64,000 nucleotides of DNA from an uncultured Ruminococcus sp. (lineage in GTDB: Bacteria > Bacillota > Clostridia > Oscillospirales > Acutalibacteraceae), in NCBI GenBank assembly GCA_902768825.1, contig CACXMR010000002.1, positions 49,019 to 113,018 on the forward strand, in the 5' to 3' direction. Positions within the stretch are counted from its first letter, which is position 1. Every line of letters begins with the position of its first letter. Under the pieces are notes generated by a model that searched no databases, had not been told where the DNA came from, and saw nothing but the letters and a program-made list of their open reading frames with translations. A program made the translations under genes and the position numbers. Shown here one piece after another: positions 38,996 to 49,299 of the stretch.

Positions 38996-39463
38996 ATGGA
39001 AGTGAAGCTCATAAAAGCATCAAGAGAGGATATGCAAACTGTATGGAATATGCAAAGGGAAGCCTTTGGCGGTCTGCTTGAAAAATATCAGGATCACGAC
39101 ATAAGTCCTGCCAGTGAAAGCTTTGAAAGGATCATGGGAAAATTTGAAATGCATGGGTCCTTCTATTATTTCATTTCGGATGAGGGCGTCAATGTGGGGG
39201 TGATACGCATTATTGATAAACAGGACGGCAGCAGAAAACGAATATCGCCTATATGGATCATGTCGGAATACAGAAACAAGGGCTATGCCCAGGCGGCGAT
39301 CAGGGAAGCCGAAAGCATACACGGGGAGGATAACTGGAGCCTTGATACGATCCTTCAGGAAAAGGGCGACCTGCACCTGTATGAAAAGCTTGGCTATCAT
39401 CGGACAGGAAGGATAGACAGGATAAACGACAGAATGGATATTGTCTATTATGAAAAAAACTGA
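38996..39463 (+). CDS. GNAT family N-acetyltransferase
   Basis: A 155-residue GCN5-type acetyltransferase. The acetyl-CoA pyrophosphate loop is EYRNKGYAQAA and the C-terminal LYEKLGY is typical. The substrate is unknown. GGAGGG lies 6 bases before the ATG. A second GNAT gene follows 36 bases later. Confidence 0.88.
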   Translation: MEVKLIKASREDMQTVWNMQREAFGGLLEKYQDHDISPASESFERIMGKFEMHGSFYYFISDEGVNVGVIRIIDKQDGSRKRISPIWIMSEYRNKGYAQAAIREAESIHGEDNWSLDTILQEKGDLHLYEKLGYHRTGRIDRINDRMDIVYYEKN

Positions 39464-39499
39464 AAAGATTTTATAAAGCACCATGGGAGGTGATGAGTC

Positions 39500-39955
39500 T
39501 TGAACAGCCTAAAAGTTATGCGGGCAGAGGAGGAGTGGCAGCGAGCCGGAGCATATTCTGTCAGGATCGAGGGAATGAACCGTCAGTATCATATTTCTCT
39601 GCGAGAGGAGTTTGATGAGCATGACGGGGACATGAGCAAATATATCGTTCTTTTAGATGACGAATATCCTGTGGCTACCTGCCGATTTTATGAATTGAGC
39701 AGTCAGTGCGTGATGATCGGAAGAGTGGTTGTGCTGCCTGAATACAGAAACAGGCATCTGGGGAGCATGGTGATAAAGGAAGCCGAAAAATGGATAGGGG
39801 AGTTAGGTTTTTCTGAAATCCGGATAGACAGCAGGGTGGTTGCGGTAGGCTTCTATGAAAAGCTGGGTTACAGCCGGATGGATGACGAAGTGATCAGGAG
39901 CTGGGAGTTTGAATGTGTGAGGATGAATAAGCTGTTAAATCAACAAAACAATTAA
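39500..39955 (+). CDS. GNAT family N-acetyltransferase
   Basis: A 151-residue acetyltransferase with VVVLPEYRNRHLGSMVI (acetyl-CoA loop RNRHLG) and FYEKLGYSRM. The start is a TTG at 39500, 7 bases after GGGAGGTGATG. The ATG within that stretch is out of frame. It is distinct in sequence from the preceding GNAT, so the two are not a recent tandem duplication. Substrate unknown. Confidence 0.85.
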   Translation: MNSLKVMRAEEEWQRAGAYSVRIEGMNRQYHISLREEFDEHDGDMSKYIVLLDDEYPVATCRFYELSSQCVMIGRVVVLPEYRNRHLGSMVIKEAEKWIGELGFSEIRIDSRVVAVGFYEKLGYSRMDDEVIRSWEFECVRMNKLLNQQNN

Positions 39956-40018
39956 CGGACTGGGCATTGGACACAACATTTATTCCTGCTGAATTAACCA
40001 TAGTCGCAATCCTGGTAT

Positions 40019-41149
40019 TCAGCGGATGCCTTTAATCATCCGGAACATCCTCACTGCCGCAGAAAAATACAGCTTTTCGGCATTTTGCATTGCGTATTCA
40101 AGGGTCATGGGGCGGTCAATGATACACTGCAGGGAAGTGATTCCATAGTCAAAGAGCTTTTCCGCACCGTCACCGAGAGAACCTGACAGTCCTATGCAGG
40201 GAATACCCTGAGACTTTGCGTGAGCGCCGACGCCCATCATAACCTTGCCGCAGACGCTCTGACCATCGGTGCAGCCCTCTCCGGTAATGACAAAATCAAC
40301 CCCCTGCAGCTTTTTGTCAAAATCAATCAGGCACAAAACTGTTTCAATACCGGACTGCATTTTGCCGCCGAGAAAGACCCTCAGAGCTGCCCCCAGACCT
40401 CCTGCAGCACCTGCACCCTCTATCCTATCGCAGTCAATACCAAACTGAGAGCGTATCACATCACGGTAATTGCACATGCCGATTTCGAGAATATCTATCA
40501 TTTCAGGCGATGCACCCTTTTGCTTTGCGAAGGTGTGTGTCGCTCCGTTTTTGCCGCAGAGTGGATTTCTTACATCGCACATCACTGTGATATTGCACTC
40601 CTTTAAACGGCTGTCAAGTCCACTTGTATCAATAGCACCAACATCTGCAAGTTCACGCCCTCTGCCGGAAAGCTCTGCTCCGTCAGCCGAGAGAAACTTC
40701 ACCCCCAATGCTCTCATACAGCCTGTGCCCCCGTCGTTTGTTGCCGAACCGCCGATTGCTATATAAAAATCCCGACAGCCCCGGTCAAGGGCATCCTTAA
40801 TCAGTTCCCCTGTGCCGAAGGTGGTGGTAATCATGGGATTTCTCAGCTTGTCAGGGACAAGGGGCAGACCCGAAGCCGCTGCCATTTCGATAATTGCCTT
40901 GCTGCCGTCGATAATGCCATACTGTGCACTTATCCTGTTCATAAGAGGATCGTGGACTGCTGCTGTGATGATTTCTCCTCCTGCTGCAGAAACAACGGCG
41001 CATACAGAGCCTTCTCCGCCGTCTGCAACAGGCACCCCCACGCACTGACAGTCAGGAAAAACCTCATTTGCGGCTTTTGTCAGCAATTCTATTGTTTGTT
41101 CGCTTGAAAGACTGCCTTTGAAGGAGTCTGACGCAAATAGAAATTTCAT
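40019..41149 (-). CDS. Glycerate kinase (GlxK/GarK family)
   Basis: Phosphorylates D-glycerate, to 2-phosphoglycerate in the GarK type. It has 376 residues. It begins MKFLFASDSFKGSLSSEQ, the family signature. Further motifs are PVADGGEGS, IGGSATNDGGTG and VDFVITGEGCTDGQS. The start is the ATG at 41149 after AAGGAG. The upstream ATG at 41272 adds 41 unrelated residues. No glycerate pathway partners are adjacent. Confidence 0.93.
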   Translation of the reverse strand: MKFLFASDSFKGSLSSEQTIELLTKAANEVFPDCQCVGVPVADGGEGSVCAVVSAAGGEIITAAVHDPLMNRISAQYGIIDGSKAIIEMAAASGLPLVPDKLRNPMITTTFGTGELIKDALDRGCRDFYIAIGGSATNDGGTGCMRALGVKFLSADGAELSGRGRELADVGAIDTSGLDSRLKECNITVMCDVRNPLCGKNGATHTFAKQKGASPEMIDILEIGMCNYRDVIRSQFGIDCDRIEGAGAAGGLGAALRVFLGGKMQSGIETVLCLIDFDKKLQGVDFVITGEGCTDGQSVCGKVMMGVGAHAKSQGIPCIGLSGSLGDGAEKLFDYGITSLQCIIDRPMTLEYAMQNAEKLYFSAAVRMFRMIKGIR

Positions 41150-41310
41150 TTTTTCTACTCTCCTTGGTCTGATATATTGCTTATATCGGCTTACTATTTC
41201 TGAATTGTTGCCATGACTATGATCTGATTGTACCACACATAAGCATGAAAAGCCATATACTTCCAAAAACAATGAGATGCAGAAATATGGTGCTTATTTA
41301 GTACAGGGCA

Positions 41311-41339
41311 TTGACAAATAAAAAATTATATGGTAAAAT
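41311..41339 (+). promoter_or_regulatory. Promoter of the trp operon
   Basis: TTGACA, 17 bases, TAAAAT, just upstream of the T-box leader. Confidence 0.85.
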
Positions 41340-41345
41340 CTTTTA

Positions 41346-41629
41346 CAGAAATAAAACCGTTGAAGCGGAGATAACGGCAATGATGCCTTTACAGAGAGCC
41401 TGTGGTGCTGAGAGTCAGGTAGGAAACAAGTTGTCAAATGGACCGCCGAGGGCATAGTCAAAGGATTGTATTGATCTGAGTATTCTATGACGTACAGACA
41501 GACGTTACTTGTCAGGGATATGTTGGTATCCCGCAGAGCGCACGTGTCAAAGCGTGAATCAAGGTGGCACCACGGATAGTATTATTCGTCCTTGACGTAG
41601 AGTTTTTCTATGTCAAGGACATTTTTTTG
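41346..41629 (+). promoter_or_regulatory. T-box riboswitch controlling the trp operon (tRNA-Trp)
   Basis: Leader of about 285 bases. The probable specifier codon is TGG at 41439-41441, followed by ACCGCCGAGGGC in the same relative position as in the alaS leader. The T-box is AAGGTGGCACCACGG (41561-41575). The terminator arms GTCCTTGACGTAG and CTATGTCAAGGAC are followed by seven T. The variable bulge base is C (UGGC), matching the G discriminator of bacterial tRNA-Trp. Tryptophan starvation would favour antitermination into trpE. Confidence 0.93.
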
Positions 41630-41674
41630 TCTGATCCGGTTTTTGACTGATTTTTATTCTTAGGGGGAAGTAAA

Positions 41675-43141
41675 ATGCTATTCAAACCGACTATGGAAGA
41701 GATCGGCAGTCTGGCTGCAACGGGTAAGTATGACGTTGTGCCCATAAGCTGCGAGTTGTTTTCGGACTTTACCACTCCGATAGAGGCTATGCGTATACTA
41801 AAGAACGTATCTACTCATTGCTTTATGCTGGAGTCGGCACAGTCAAACGACAGGTGGGGACGGTACACCTTCTTGGGACTTGAACCGAAAATGGAGATCA
41901 CCTGCATCGGCGGTGAACTCAAAGCCGGAGATATATCTATCAGGACTGATGATCCATCCGCTTTTCTCCGGAAGCTGATGTCGGGCTACAGGAGTCCACA
42001 TTTTGATTATCTGCCACCCTTCACCGGGGGTCTTGTGGGATATTTTGCCTATGATTATCTTGCATACAGTGAGCCGGAGGTTAAGCGTGAAGTGGAGGAT
42101 AATGAGGCCTTCAAGGACGTGGATCTGATGCTTTTTGACAAGCTCATTGCTTTTGACAACGTGCGGCAGAAGCTTATTTTGATAGCCAATATGAAGCTTG
42201 ACGATATTCCGGTGAATTACAACAAGGCAATAATGGAGATAAAGCAGCTGGCTCATTTGCTGAAGCATGGTGAAAAGTATAACGAGCCGGAAGCAAAGCT
42301 TTTGAGCGAGGTCACTCCTCTGTTTGACAAGGAAGAGTATTGTGCCATGGTGGATAGGGCAAAGGAGCATATCAGAGAAGGGGATATCTTTCAGATAGTG
42401 CTTTCCAATCGTCTGAGCGCACCCTTTGAGGGCAGTCTTTTCAACACCTACCGTGTGCTCAGGACCATAAATCCATCGCCCTATATGTTCTATTTTTCAG
42501 GCACAGATGTGGAAGTGGCAGGAGCTTCTCCGGAAACCCTCGTAAAGCTGGAAAACGGTGTGCTGCATACCTTCCCACTTGCCGGAACGAGACCAAGGGG
42601 CAAGACCGAGGAGGAGGATCGTGAGCTTGAGAGAGAGCTGCTTTCGGATGAAAAGGAGCTTGCAGAGCACAATATGCTGGTCGATCTTGGCCGCAACGAC
42701 CTTGGCAAGATCAGCAGGTTTGGCACAGTAGAGGTAGAAAAACTGCACTCCATAGAAAGGTTTTCTCACGTTATGCATATCGGATCTACAGTGCGGGGCA
42801 CAATCCGTGAGGATAAGGATGCGCTGGATGCCATAGAAGCCGTTCTTCCTGCGGGAACTCTTTCAGGGGCGCCAAAAATCCGTGCCTGTCAGCTTATCGG
42901 AGACCTGGAAAACAACAAGAGGGGCATTTATGGCGGTGCCATCGGATATATCGACTTTGCCGGAAATATGGATACCTGCATTGCAATACGCATAGCCTAC
43001 AAGAAAAACGGCAGGGTGTTTGTCAGAAGCGGTGCGGGTATAGTGGCAGACTCCGACCCGGAGAAGGAATATCAGGAATGTCTTAACAAAGCAAGAGCTG
43101 CACTAAGAGCGCTCGAGCTGGCACAGGAGGAAGAATTATGA
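41675..43141 (+). CDS. trpE: Anthranilate synthase component I
   Basis: Makes anthranilate from chorismate with ammonia supplied by TrpG. It has 488 residues. An N-terminal tryptophan-binding region with the LLESA-type segment MLESAQSNDRWGRYTF suggests feedback control. The chorismate-binding core has AGTRPRG, DLGRNDLGKIS and AVLPAGTLSGAPKIRA. It follows the T-box by 45 bases and overlaps trpG by 4 bases. Confidence 0.97.
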   Translation: MLFKPTMEEIGSLAATGKYDVVPISCELFSDFTTPIEAMRILKNVSTHCFMLESAQSNDRWGRYTFLGLEPKMEITCIGGELKAGDISIRTDDPSAFLRKLMSGYRSPHFDYLPPFTGGLVGYFAYDYLAYSEPEVKREVEDNEAFKDVDLMLFDKLIAFDNVRQKLILIANMKLDDIPVNYNKAIMEIKQLAHLLKHGEKYNEPEAKLLSEVTPLFDKEEYCAMVDRAKEHIREGDIFQIVLSNRLSAPFEGSLFNTYRVLRTINPSPYMFYFSGTDVEVAGASPETLVKLENGVLHTFPLAGTRPRGKTEEEDRELERELLSDEKELAEHNMLVDLGRNDLGKISRFGTVEVEKLHSIERFSHVMHIGSTVRGTIREDKDALDAIEAVLPAGTLSGAPKIRACQLIGDLENNKRGIYGGAIGYIDFAGNMDTCIAIRIAYKKNGRVFVRSGAGIVADSDPEKEYQECLNKARAALRALELAQEEEL

Positions 43142-43710
43142 TCCTGCTTATCGATAATTACGACAGCTTTTCCTACAATCTATATCAGATGGTAGGCAGT
43201 ATAGAGCCGGACATTAAGGTTATCAGGAACGATGAAATGCAAGTGGAAGAGATAAGGGCATTGCATCCGGAGAGAATAATCCTATCTCCGGGTCCCGGCA
43301 GACCTGAAAATGCGGGCGTCATCACAGAGGTGGTCAGGCATCTGGGCAAGGATATACCTATTTTGGGGGTATGTCTGGGACATCAGGCAATATGTCAGTG
43401 CTTTGGTGCAGTCATCACCTATGCGTCCCGGCTCATGCACGGCAAGCAGTCCGTTGCTCTGCTGGATACGGAGTCGGTGCTGTTTGCGGGCTGTCCCGAA
43501 AAGACAGCAGTTGCACGATATCATTCTCTTGCTGCGGATAAATCTACTATGCCTGATTGTCTCAGGATAACCGCAAGGACCGAGGATGGGGACATCATGG
43601 CGGTGCAGCACAGAGAGTTTCCTGTATTCGGAGTTCAGTTCCATCCTGAGTCCATCATGACTCCGGAAGGCTCAAGGATGCTCAGGAATTTTATAAGCTA
43701 TCGGGCATGA
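43138..43710 (+). CDS. trpG: Anthranilate synthase component II (glutamine amidotransferase)
   Basis: Class I amidotransferase of 190 residues that releases ammonia for TrpE. The catalytic Cys is in GVCLGHQA and the His-Glu pair is in QFHPESI. It begins [17 protein letters not shown]. It may also serve folate synthesis, as dual PabA/TrpG proteins do. The ATGA overlap with trpE couples translation. Confidence 0.96.
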   Translation: MILLIDNYDSFSYNLYQMVGSIEPDIKVIRNDEMQVEEIRALHPERIILSPGPGRPENAGVITEVVRHLGKDIPILGVCLGHQAICQCFGAVITYASRLMHGKQSVALLDTESVLFAGCPEKTAVARYHSLAADKSTMPDCLRITARTEDGDIMAVQHREFPVFGVQFHPESIMTPEGSRMLRNFISYRA

Positions 43711-43754
43711 TGCCTGTTAAACGCATTAATATACTATTGAAAGGAAGAACAAAA

Positions 43755-44777
43755 ATGATAAAGGAAGCCATTGCAAAAATCGTAAACAAGGGTGATCTTA
43801 CCTATGACGAGGCCTACGCAGTAATGAACGAGATTATGAGCGGCGAAACCTCACCGACCCAGAATGCTGCTTTTTTGGCGTCTCTTTCCACAAAGAGCGC
43901 AAGAGCAGAAACAACTGATGAAATCGCAGGCTGTGCCGCTGCTATGCGTGACCACGCAACTAAGGTCAACACCGGAATGGACGTGTTTGAGATCGTGGGA
44001 ACAGGAGGAGACAATGCAGGAAGCTTTAACATTTCTACCACTTCTGCGATCATTGCTGCGGCGGGGGGCATGAAGGTGGCGAAGCACGGCAACCGTGCGG
44101 CTTCGTCAAACAGCGGCACTGCAGATTGCCTTGAGGCCCTCGGCGTAAACATTGAGCAAAGCCCCGAAAAATGCGTTGAGCTGCTGAGTGAAGTCGGAAT
44201 GTGCTTCTTCTTTGCTCAGAAGTATCACTCTTCAATGAAGTATGTAGGTCCCATACGCAGAGAGCTGGGATTCAGGACTGTATTCAACATTCTCGGACCA
44301 CTTACAAATCCGGCGTCACCCACCATGCAACTGCTGGGAGTATATGACGACTATCTTGTTGAGCCTCTCGCACAGGTGCTTATCAATCTTGGAGTAAAAA
44401 GAGGTATGGTAGTTTACGGAATGGATAAGCTGGACGAGATATCTCTCAGCTCTCCTACAAAGGTTTGTGAGATAAAGGACGGCTGGTTCAAGTCATACAT
44501 CATCAAGCCGGAGGATTATGGCTTTGAGCGCTGCTCAAAGGAGGATCTCAGGGGCGGCACACCCAAGGAGAATGCTGAGATCACAAGAAGGATACTGAAG
44601 GGTGAAAAGGGTCACAAGAGAAATGCGGTTCTGATGAATGCGGGCGCAGCTCTGTATATCGGAGGAAAGGCTGACAGTATCAGGGAGGGTATCGCACTTG
44701 CCGCTGAGATAATTGATTCAGGCAGGGCTGCACAGACCCTTGAAAAGCTGATCGAAGTAAGCAACAGAACGGAGTAA
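43755..44777 (+). CDS. trpD: Anthranilate phosphoribosyltransferase
   Basis: Joins anthranilate to PRPP. It has 340 residues. The PRPP-binding motif GTGGD is in [17 protein letters not shown], and KHGNRAASS, the second conserved segment, follows. The start is the ATG at 43755 after AAAGGAAG, 44 bases after trpG. The in-frame ATG at 43707 overlaps the trpG end but lacks family support. Confidence 0.97.
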   Translation: MIKEAIAKIVNKGDLTYDEAYAVMNEIMSGETSPTQNAAFLASLSTKSARAETTDEIAGCAAAMRDHATKVNTGMDVFEIVGTGGDNAGSFNISTTSAIIAAAGGMKVAKHGNRAASSNSGTADCLEALGVNIEQSPEKCVELLSEVGMCFFFAQKYHSSMKYVGPIRRELGFRTVFNILGPLTNPASPTMQLLGVYDDYLVEPLAQVLINLGVKRGMVVYGMDKLDEISLSSPTKVCEIKDGWFKSYIIKPEDYGFERCSKEDLRGGTPKENAEITRRILKGEKGHKRNAVLMNAGAALYIGGKADSIREGIALAAEIIDSGRAAQTLEKLIEVSNRTE

Positions 44778-44782
44778 CGGAA

Positions 44783-45565
44783 ATGACCATATTAGACGAG
44801 CTTGCGCAGACCGCAAAAATGAGAGTCGAGCAGGATAAGACAAGGTGCTCCCTTGCTGATATGCAAAAGGCTGCCTTATCAATGCAAAAGGGTGATTTTG
44901 CCTTTGAGAGAGCGCTGAAAAAGGATGACATCGCTTTTATCTGCGAGTGCAAAAAAGCTTCTCCGTCAAAGGGTATCATTGCTGAGGACTTTCCGTATCT
45001 TGAGATAGCAAAGGAATATGAACGGGCAGGGGCGGATTGTATTTCTGTATTGACCGAGCCCAGCCGCTTTCTGGGCAGTGATGATTATTTAAGGGAGATT
45101 GCGGAGAGCGTCTCTGTCCCGTGTATCAGAAAGGATTTTGTTGTTGACGAGTATATGATCTATCAGGCAAGGGTGCTGGGCGCATCAGCCGTACTTCTTA
45201 TCTGTTCAATCCTTGAAAAGGGGCAGCTAAAGGAGTATATTCAGCTGTGCGATGAGCTTGGACTTTCCGCCCTTGTGGAAGCCCATGATGAAGGGGAGAT
45301 AGATAAGGCTCTGCAGTCAGGCGCCAGAATGATCGGGGTTAACAACAGAAATCTCAAGGATTTTTCCGTTGATACCGGCAACAGCGGGAGACTGAGGAGC
45401 CTTGTGCCCAATAGTGTTATCTTTGTATCAGAAAGCGGAGTAAAGACCCCTGAGGATGTTCAGCGGCTAAGAGAAATCGGTGCGGATGCAGTGCTTGTGG
45501 GTGAGACTCTGATGCGGGCTGAGAATAAAAAAGAGATGCTTTTGTGGCTGAAAGGACAGATATGA
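44783..45565 (+). CDS. trpC: Indole-3-glycerol phosphate synthase
   Basis: TIM-barrel enzyme of 260 residues that closes the indole ring. The catalytic lysines are in ECKKASPSKG and RKDFVVD, and GVNNRNLKDFSVD follows. It is separate from trpF rather than fused as in enterobacteria. It overlaps trpF by 4 bases. Confidence 0.97.
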   Translation: MTILDELAQTAKMRVEQDKTRCSLADMQKAALSMQKGDFAFERALKKDDIAFICECKKASPSKGIIAEDFPYLEIAKEYERAGADCISVLTEPSRFLGSDDYLREIAESVSVPCIRKDFVVDEYMIYQARVLGASAVLLICSILEKGQLKEYIQLCDELGLSALVEAHDEGEIDKALQSGARMIGVNNRNLKDFSVDTGNSGRLRSLVPNSVIFVSESGVKTPEDVQRLREIGADAVLVGETLMRAENKKEMLLWLKGQI

Positions 45566-46170
45566 CTTATATCAAAATGTGCGGGCTGACACGGATGAGT
45601 GATATCACAGCGGTCAACTCTGTAAAGCCTGAGTATGTAGGGTTTGTATTTTATGAAAAAAGCAAACGCTATATCACTCCCTCTAAGGCTGTTGAGCTTA
45701 AAGGGCTGCTGTCGCCTGAAATAAAGGCGGTGGGCGTATTCGTGAATGAGAGTGCGGAAGTGGTTGCGGGATTGCTTGAAAGCGGTGTGATTGATATTGC
45801 TCAGCTTCACGGAGACGAGGACGAGGAGTATATATCCGGTCTTCGCAGGATGACGGATAAGCCGATTATTCAGGCGTTCCGGATACGCTCGGCAGCAGAC
45901 GCAGAAAGAGCTCGGCAAAGCAGCGGGGATATGATCCTGCTTGATGCGGGTGCTGGAGACGGAAAAGCCTTTGACTGGTCGCTTATCAGTAATATCGAAA
46001 GACCGTATTTTCTTGCGGGCGGGCTGAGCTGTCAAAACGTGGCTCAGGCTGTCAGAGAATTACATCCCTATGGGGTGGATGTAAGCTCAGGTATCGAAAC
46101 AGACGGAATTAAGGATATAGAAAAAATGGCTGCCTTTGCAGGTGCAGTAAGAAAGGATAATGCATTATGA
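45562..46170 (+). CDS. trpF: Phosphoribosylanthranilate isomerase
   Basis: A 202-residue TIM barrel catalysing the Amadori rearrangement of PRA to CdRP. The catalytic Cys is in KMCGLTR near the start and the general acid Asp is in [14 protein letters not shown]. The [11 protein letters not shown] segment binds phosphate. The ATG at 45562 overlaps trpC, and the stop overlaps trpB (ATGA). Confidence 0.96.
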   Translation: MTYIKMCGLTRMSDITAVNSVKPEYVGFVFYEKSKRYITPSKAVELKGLLSPEIKAVGVFVNESAEVVAGLLESGVIDIAQLHGDEDEEYISGLRRMTDKPIIQAFRIRSAADAERARQSSGDMILLDAGAGDGKAFDWSLISNIERPYFLAGGLSCQNVAQAVRELHPYGVDVSSGIETDGIKDIEKMAAFAGAVRKDNAL

Positions 46171-47357
46171 CAAATCCAAAGGGAAGATTCGGCATTCACG
46201 GCGGACAGTATATCCCTGAAACGCTGATGAATGCGGTGAATGAGCTTGAAGAAGCTTATAATTTTTATAAAAACGATGAAGGCTTCAACCGGGAGCTGAA
46301 GGATCTGTTCAATAACTATGCAGGCAGACCGTCAAGGCTTTACTATGCTGAGAAGATGACAAGGGACCTGGGCGGAGCAAAGATTTATCTCAAGAGAGAG
46401 GATCTTAACCACACGGGTGCACACAAGATAAACAATGTTTTGGGTCAGGCTCTACTTGCCAAAAAGATGGGCAAAACAAGACTGATCGCAGAAACAGGCG
46501 CAGGACAGCACGGAGTCGCAACGGCAACGGCGGCGGCTCTGATGGGGATGGAGTGCGTTGTCTTTATGGGTGAAGAGGATACCAAGAGACAGGCGCTAAA
46601 CGTCTACCGAATGAAGCTTCTTGGCTCTGAGGTAGTGCCCGTAAAAAGCGGTACGGCGACCCTTAAAGACGCAGTTTCCGAAGCTATGAGAGAGTGGACC
46701 AGCAGGATTGCCGATACCCATTACTGCCTTGGCTCTGTAATGGGACCCCATCCGTTCCCGACTATCGTGCGTGATTTCCAGGCTGTCATATCAAAGGAGA
46801 TTAAGGAGCAGATACTTGAAAAAGAGGGCAGACTTCCGGACGCTGTCCTTGCTTGTGTAGGCGGCGGCTCAAACGCAATAGGAACCTTCTATCACTTTAT
46901 TGAGGACAGCTCCGTCCGGCTTATCGGTTGTGAAGCCGCAGGCCGTGGCATAGATACCTTTGAGACGGCGGCGACGATTTCAACGGGAAGACTGGGCATT
47001 TTCCACGGAATGAAATCCTATTTCTGTCAGGATGAATTTGGACAGATAGCTCCGGTTTATTCCATTTCGGCAGGACTTGATTATCCCGGAATAGGCCCCG
47101 AACACGCTTATCTCCATGATTCCGGCAGGGCAGAGTATGTCGCCATAACCGATGATGAGGCGGTAAACGCTTTTGAATATCTTTCACGTACAGAGGGCAT
47201 CATTCCGGCGATAGAGTCGGCTCACGCTGTTGCCCACGCAATAAAGCTTGCCCCGACAATGGACAAGGATAAGATCATGGTTGTGACCATATCAGGCAGG
47301 GGAGACAAGGACTGTGCCGCTATAGCACGTTACAGAGGAGTTGAGATCTATGAGTAA
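46167..47357 (+). CDS. trpB: Tryptophan synthase beta chain
   Basis: PLP enzyme that condenses indole with serine. It has 396 residues. The PLP lysine is in [10 protein letters not shown] and the phosphate-binding loop is [16 protein letters not shown] is the conserved substrate loop. It is a TrpB1-type protein that pairs with TrpA. Its end overlaps trpA by 8 bases. Confidence 0.98.
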   Translation: MTNPKGRFGIHGGQYIPETLMNAVNELEEAYNFYKNDEGFNRELKDLFNNYAGRPSRLYYAEKMTRDLGGAKIYLKREDLNHTGAHKINNVLGQALLAKKMGKTRLIAETGAGQHGVATATAAALMGMECVVFMGEEDTKRQALNVYRMKLLGSEVVPVKSGTATLKDAVSEAMREWTSRIADTHYCLGSVMGPHPFPTIVRDFQAVISKEIKEQILEKEGRLPDAVLACVGGGSNAIGTFYHFIEDSSVRLIGCEAAGRGIDTFETAATISTGRLGIFHGMKSYFCQDEFGQIAPVYSISAGLDYPGIGPEHAYLHDSGRAEYVAITDDEAVNAFEYLSRTEGIIPAIESAHAVAHAIKLAPTMDKDKIMVVTISGRGDKDCAAIARYRGVEIYE

Positions 47358-48126
47358 GATAAGAAATGCTTTTAAAAACGGAAAGGCCTTTATACCGTTT
47401 TTTACCTGCGGTGATCCCGACCTTGAGACTACCGCAGAATGTGTCCGTGAGGCCGTGGCAAACGGCGCTGACCTTATAGAGCTGGGAATACCCTTTTCCG
47501 ACCCCACTGCGGAAGGCCCTGTGATACAGGGTGCGAATATCCGTGCGCTGAAGGGCGGAGTAAACACAAACAGGATATTTGACCTTGTCCGTGAGCTGAG
47601 AAAGGATATTGACGTGCCTATGGTTTTTATGACCTATGCCAACGTGGTCTATTCATACGGTGCGGAGAGGTTTATTTCGGTTTGTCAGGAGATCGGCATA
47701 GACGGTCTGGTTTTGCCGGATATCCCCTATGAAGAAAAGGAGGAGTTTCTCCCGCTGTGCAGGAAATATGGAGTTGATCTCATATCCTTTATTGCGCCCA
47801 CCTCTGAAAACAGAATCGCCATGATAGCAAAAGAGGCGGAAGGCTTTATCTACATAGTGTCGAGTCTTGGCGTCACCGGCACAAGAAGCGAAATCACGAC
47901 TGATCTGGACAAGATAGTCAAGGTCGTAAGGGAAAATACTGATGTGCCCTGCGCAATTGGCTTCGGTATTTCAACGCCGGAGCAGGCCGCAAAGATGGCA
48001 GCCACAGCCGACGGAGTGATCATCGGCTCGGCAATCATCAAAATCATAGAAAAATACGGACATGATGCTCCGAAACACATTGCCGGATATGTGAGTGAGA
48101 TAAAGTGTGCTATCACAGATAAGTAA
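47350..48126 (+). CDS. trpA: Tryptophan synthase alpha chain
   Basis: Splits indole-3-glycerol phosphate and passes indole to TrpB. It has 258 residues. The catalytic Glu is in [19 protein letters not shown] and the Asp is in [20 protein letters not shown] is the mobile loop. It is the last gene of the operon. I see no clear terminator in the 82 bases after it. Confidence 0.96.
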   Translation: MSKIRNAFKNGKAFIPFFTCGDPDLETTAECVREAVANGADLIELGIPFSDPTAEGPVIQGANIRALKGGVNTNRIFDLVRELRKDIDVPMVFMTYANVVYSYGAERFISVCQEIGIDGLVLPDIPYEEKEEFLPLCRKYGVDLISFIAPTSENRIAMIAKEAEGFIYIVSSLGVTGTRSEITTDLDKIVKVVRENTDVPCAIGFGISTPEQAAKMAATADGVIIGSAIIKIIEKYGHDAPKHIAGYVSEIKCAITDK

Positions 48127-48208
48127 CTTTCACAATTCACTTCCGGGGTGTAACGGGGATAATCAATGCCCGCCTGATGGGGAGTATTATATGAAAGCAG
48201 GATAAGCT

Positions 48209-49084
48209 ATGCACTATGTTAAAGCAAAGGGGATACTGTCACAGCACAACGGAATGAATCTCTATCGGGGCTGTACCCATGGATGTATCTATTGTGACTC
48301 AAGGAGCAAGTGCTATCAGATGAACCATGACTTTGAGGATATCGAGGTCAAGGAAAATGCCCTTGAGCTTTTAGAGGATGCCCTCAGACGAAAAAGGAAG
48401 CCCTGCATGATAGGCACAGGCTCCATGTCAGACCCTTATATTCCCCTCGAAATCAAAACAGAGCATACCCGCAGGGCGCTCCTGCTGATTGAGAAGTACG
48501 GCTTCGGTGTGGCACTGCAGACGAAATCTGCCCGTGTGCTGAGAGATCTTGATGTCCTGCGTCGCATAAACGAAAAAACCAAGGCTGTAGTACAGATGAC
48601 TCTCACGACTGCCGATGATAATCTGTGCAGGATCATAGAACCAAATGTGAGCACCACCAGTGAGAGAGCCGAAGCGCTGAAAGCTCTCCATGACAACGGT
48701 ATCCCTACTATAGTCTGGCTGAGCCCCATATTGCCCTATATCAACGATACGCCTGAAAACATCGGGGCAGTTCTCGAAATGTGCAGAGATGCAGGGGTCA
48801 AGGGCATTATCTGCTTCGGAATGGGGCTGACACTGCGTGAAGGGAACAGGGAGTATTTTTACAGCAAGCTGGATGAGCATTTTCCGGGACTGAAGGAACG
48901 CTATATGAAGCAATTCGGGTATAGCTATGAGGTCGGCAGTCCCCGCAATGCCCGGCTGATGAAGCTATTCCACGACTTTTGCAGGAAAAACGGTATGCTC
49001 CACAATAACGACGAGATTTTTGCATATCTGAGCCGTTTTGAAGAAAAACCGGAATATACCCAGCTGAGCCTGTTTGATGAATAA
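48209..49084 (+). CDS. Radical SAM protein of the spore photoproduct lyase-like (SPL) family
   Basis: A 291-residue radical SAM enzyme. The [4Fe-4S] cysteines C22, C26 and C29 are in GCTHGCIYCD. The barrel continues with GTGSMSDPYIPLE. This group is annotated as SPL-family or Rv2578c-like, and its members mostly have no known substrate. It begins 82 bases after trpA and may be read through from the trp operon if no terminator intervenes. Confidence 0.85.
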   Translation: MHYVKAKGILSQHNGMNLYRGCTHGCIYCDSRSKCYQMNHDFEDIEVKENALELLEDALRRKRKPCMIGTGSMSDPYIPLEIKTEHTRRALLLIEKYGFGVALQTKSARVLRDLDVLRRINEKTKAVVQMTLTTADDNLCRIIEPNVSTTSERAEALKALHDNGIPTIVWLSPILPYINDTPENIGAVLEMCRDAGVKGIICFGMGLTLREGNREYFYSKLDEHFPGLKERYMKQFGYSYEVGSPRNARLMKLFHDFCRKNGMLHNNDEIFAYLSRFEEKPEYTQLSLFDE

Positions 49085-49103
49085 TGCAGACAAGGAGCTG
49101 TCC

Positions 49104-49262
49104 ATGAAGGAACAAAAAAGAGCCTTTGCCGATGCGGGACGCATTGCTGCAAACAATAATCCTGCTGCTGATAATATTTTCGGAAGCAGAAGCTTTGTTA
49201 TCATACATAGAAATTTTGATATTGCCTATGAAAAAGCAGGCATCAGCCGCCAGCCGGAGTGA
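49104..49262 (+). CDS. Possible small protein (52 aa), unknown
   Basis: A short frame starting MKEQKRAFADAGRI with AAGGAG 6 bases before the ATG, following the radical SAM gene by 19 bases. An in-frame ATG at 49083 would extend it slightly and overlap that gene. The composition is protein-like and polar, ending in AGISRQPE. No motif is recognised. It may be a real small gene of the same transcript or a chance frame. Confidence 0.4.
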   Translation: MKEQKRAFADAGRIAANNNPAADNIFGSRSFVIIHRNFDIAYEKAGISRQPE

Positions 49263-49299
49263 GTGGCCATAGTATTAAGGTGCCCTGCAGGTTGCTTTA

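Noticed and set aside
38996-39955. Two adjacent GNAT genes as a recent tandem duplication
   Set aside because: Apart from the shared acetyl-CoA loop and the YEKLGY motif the two proteins differ throughout, so they are separate family members.
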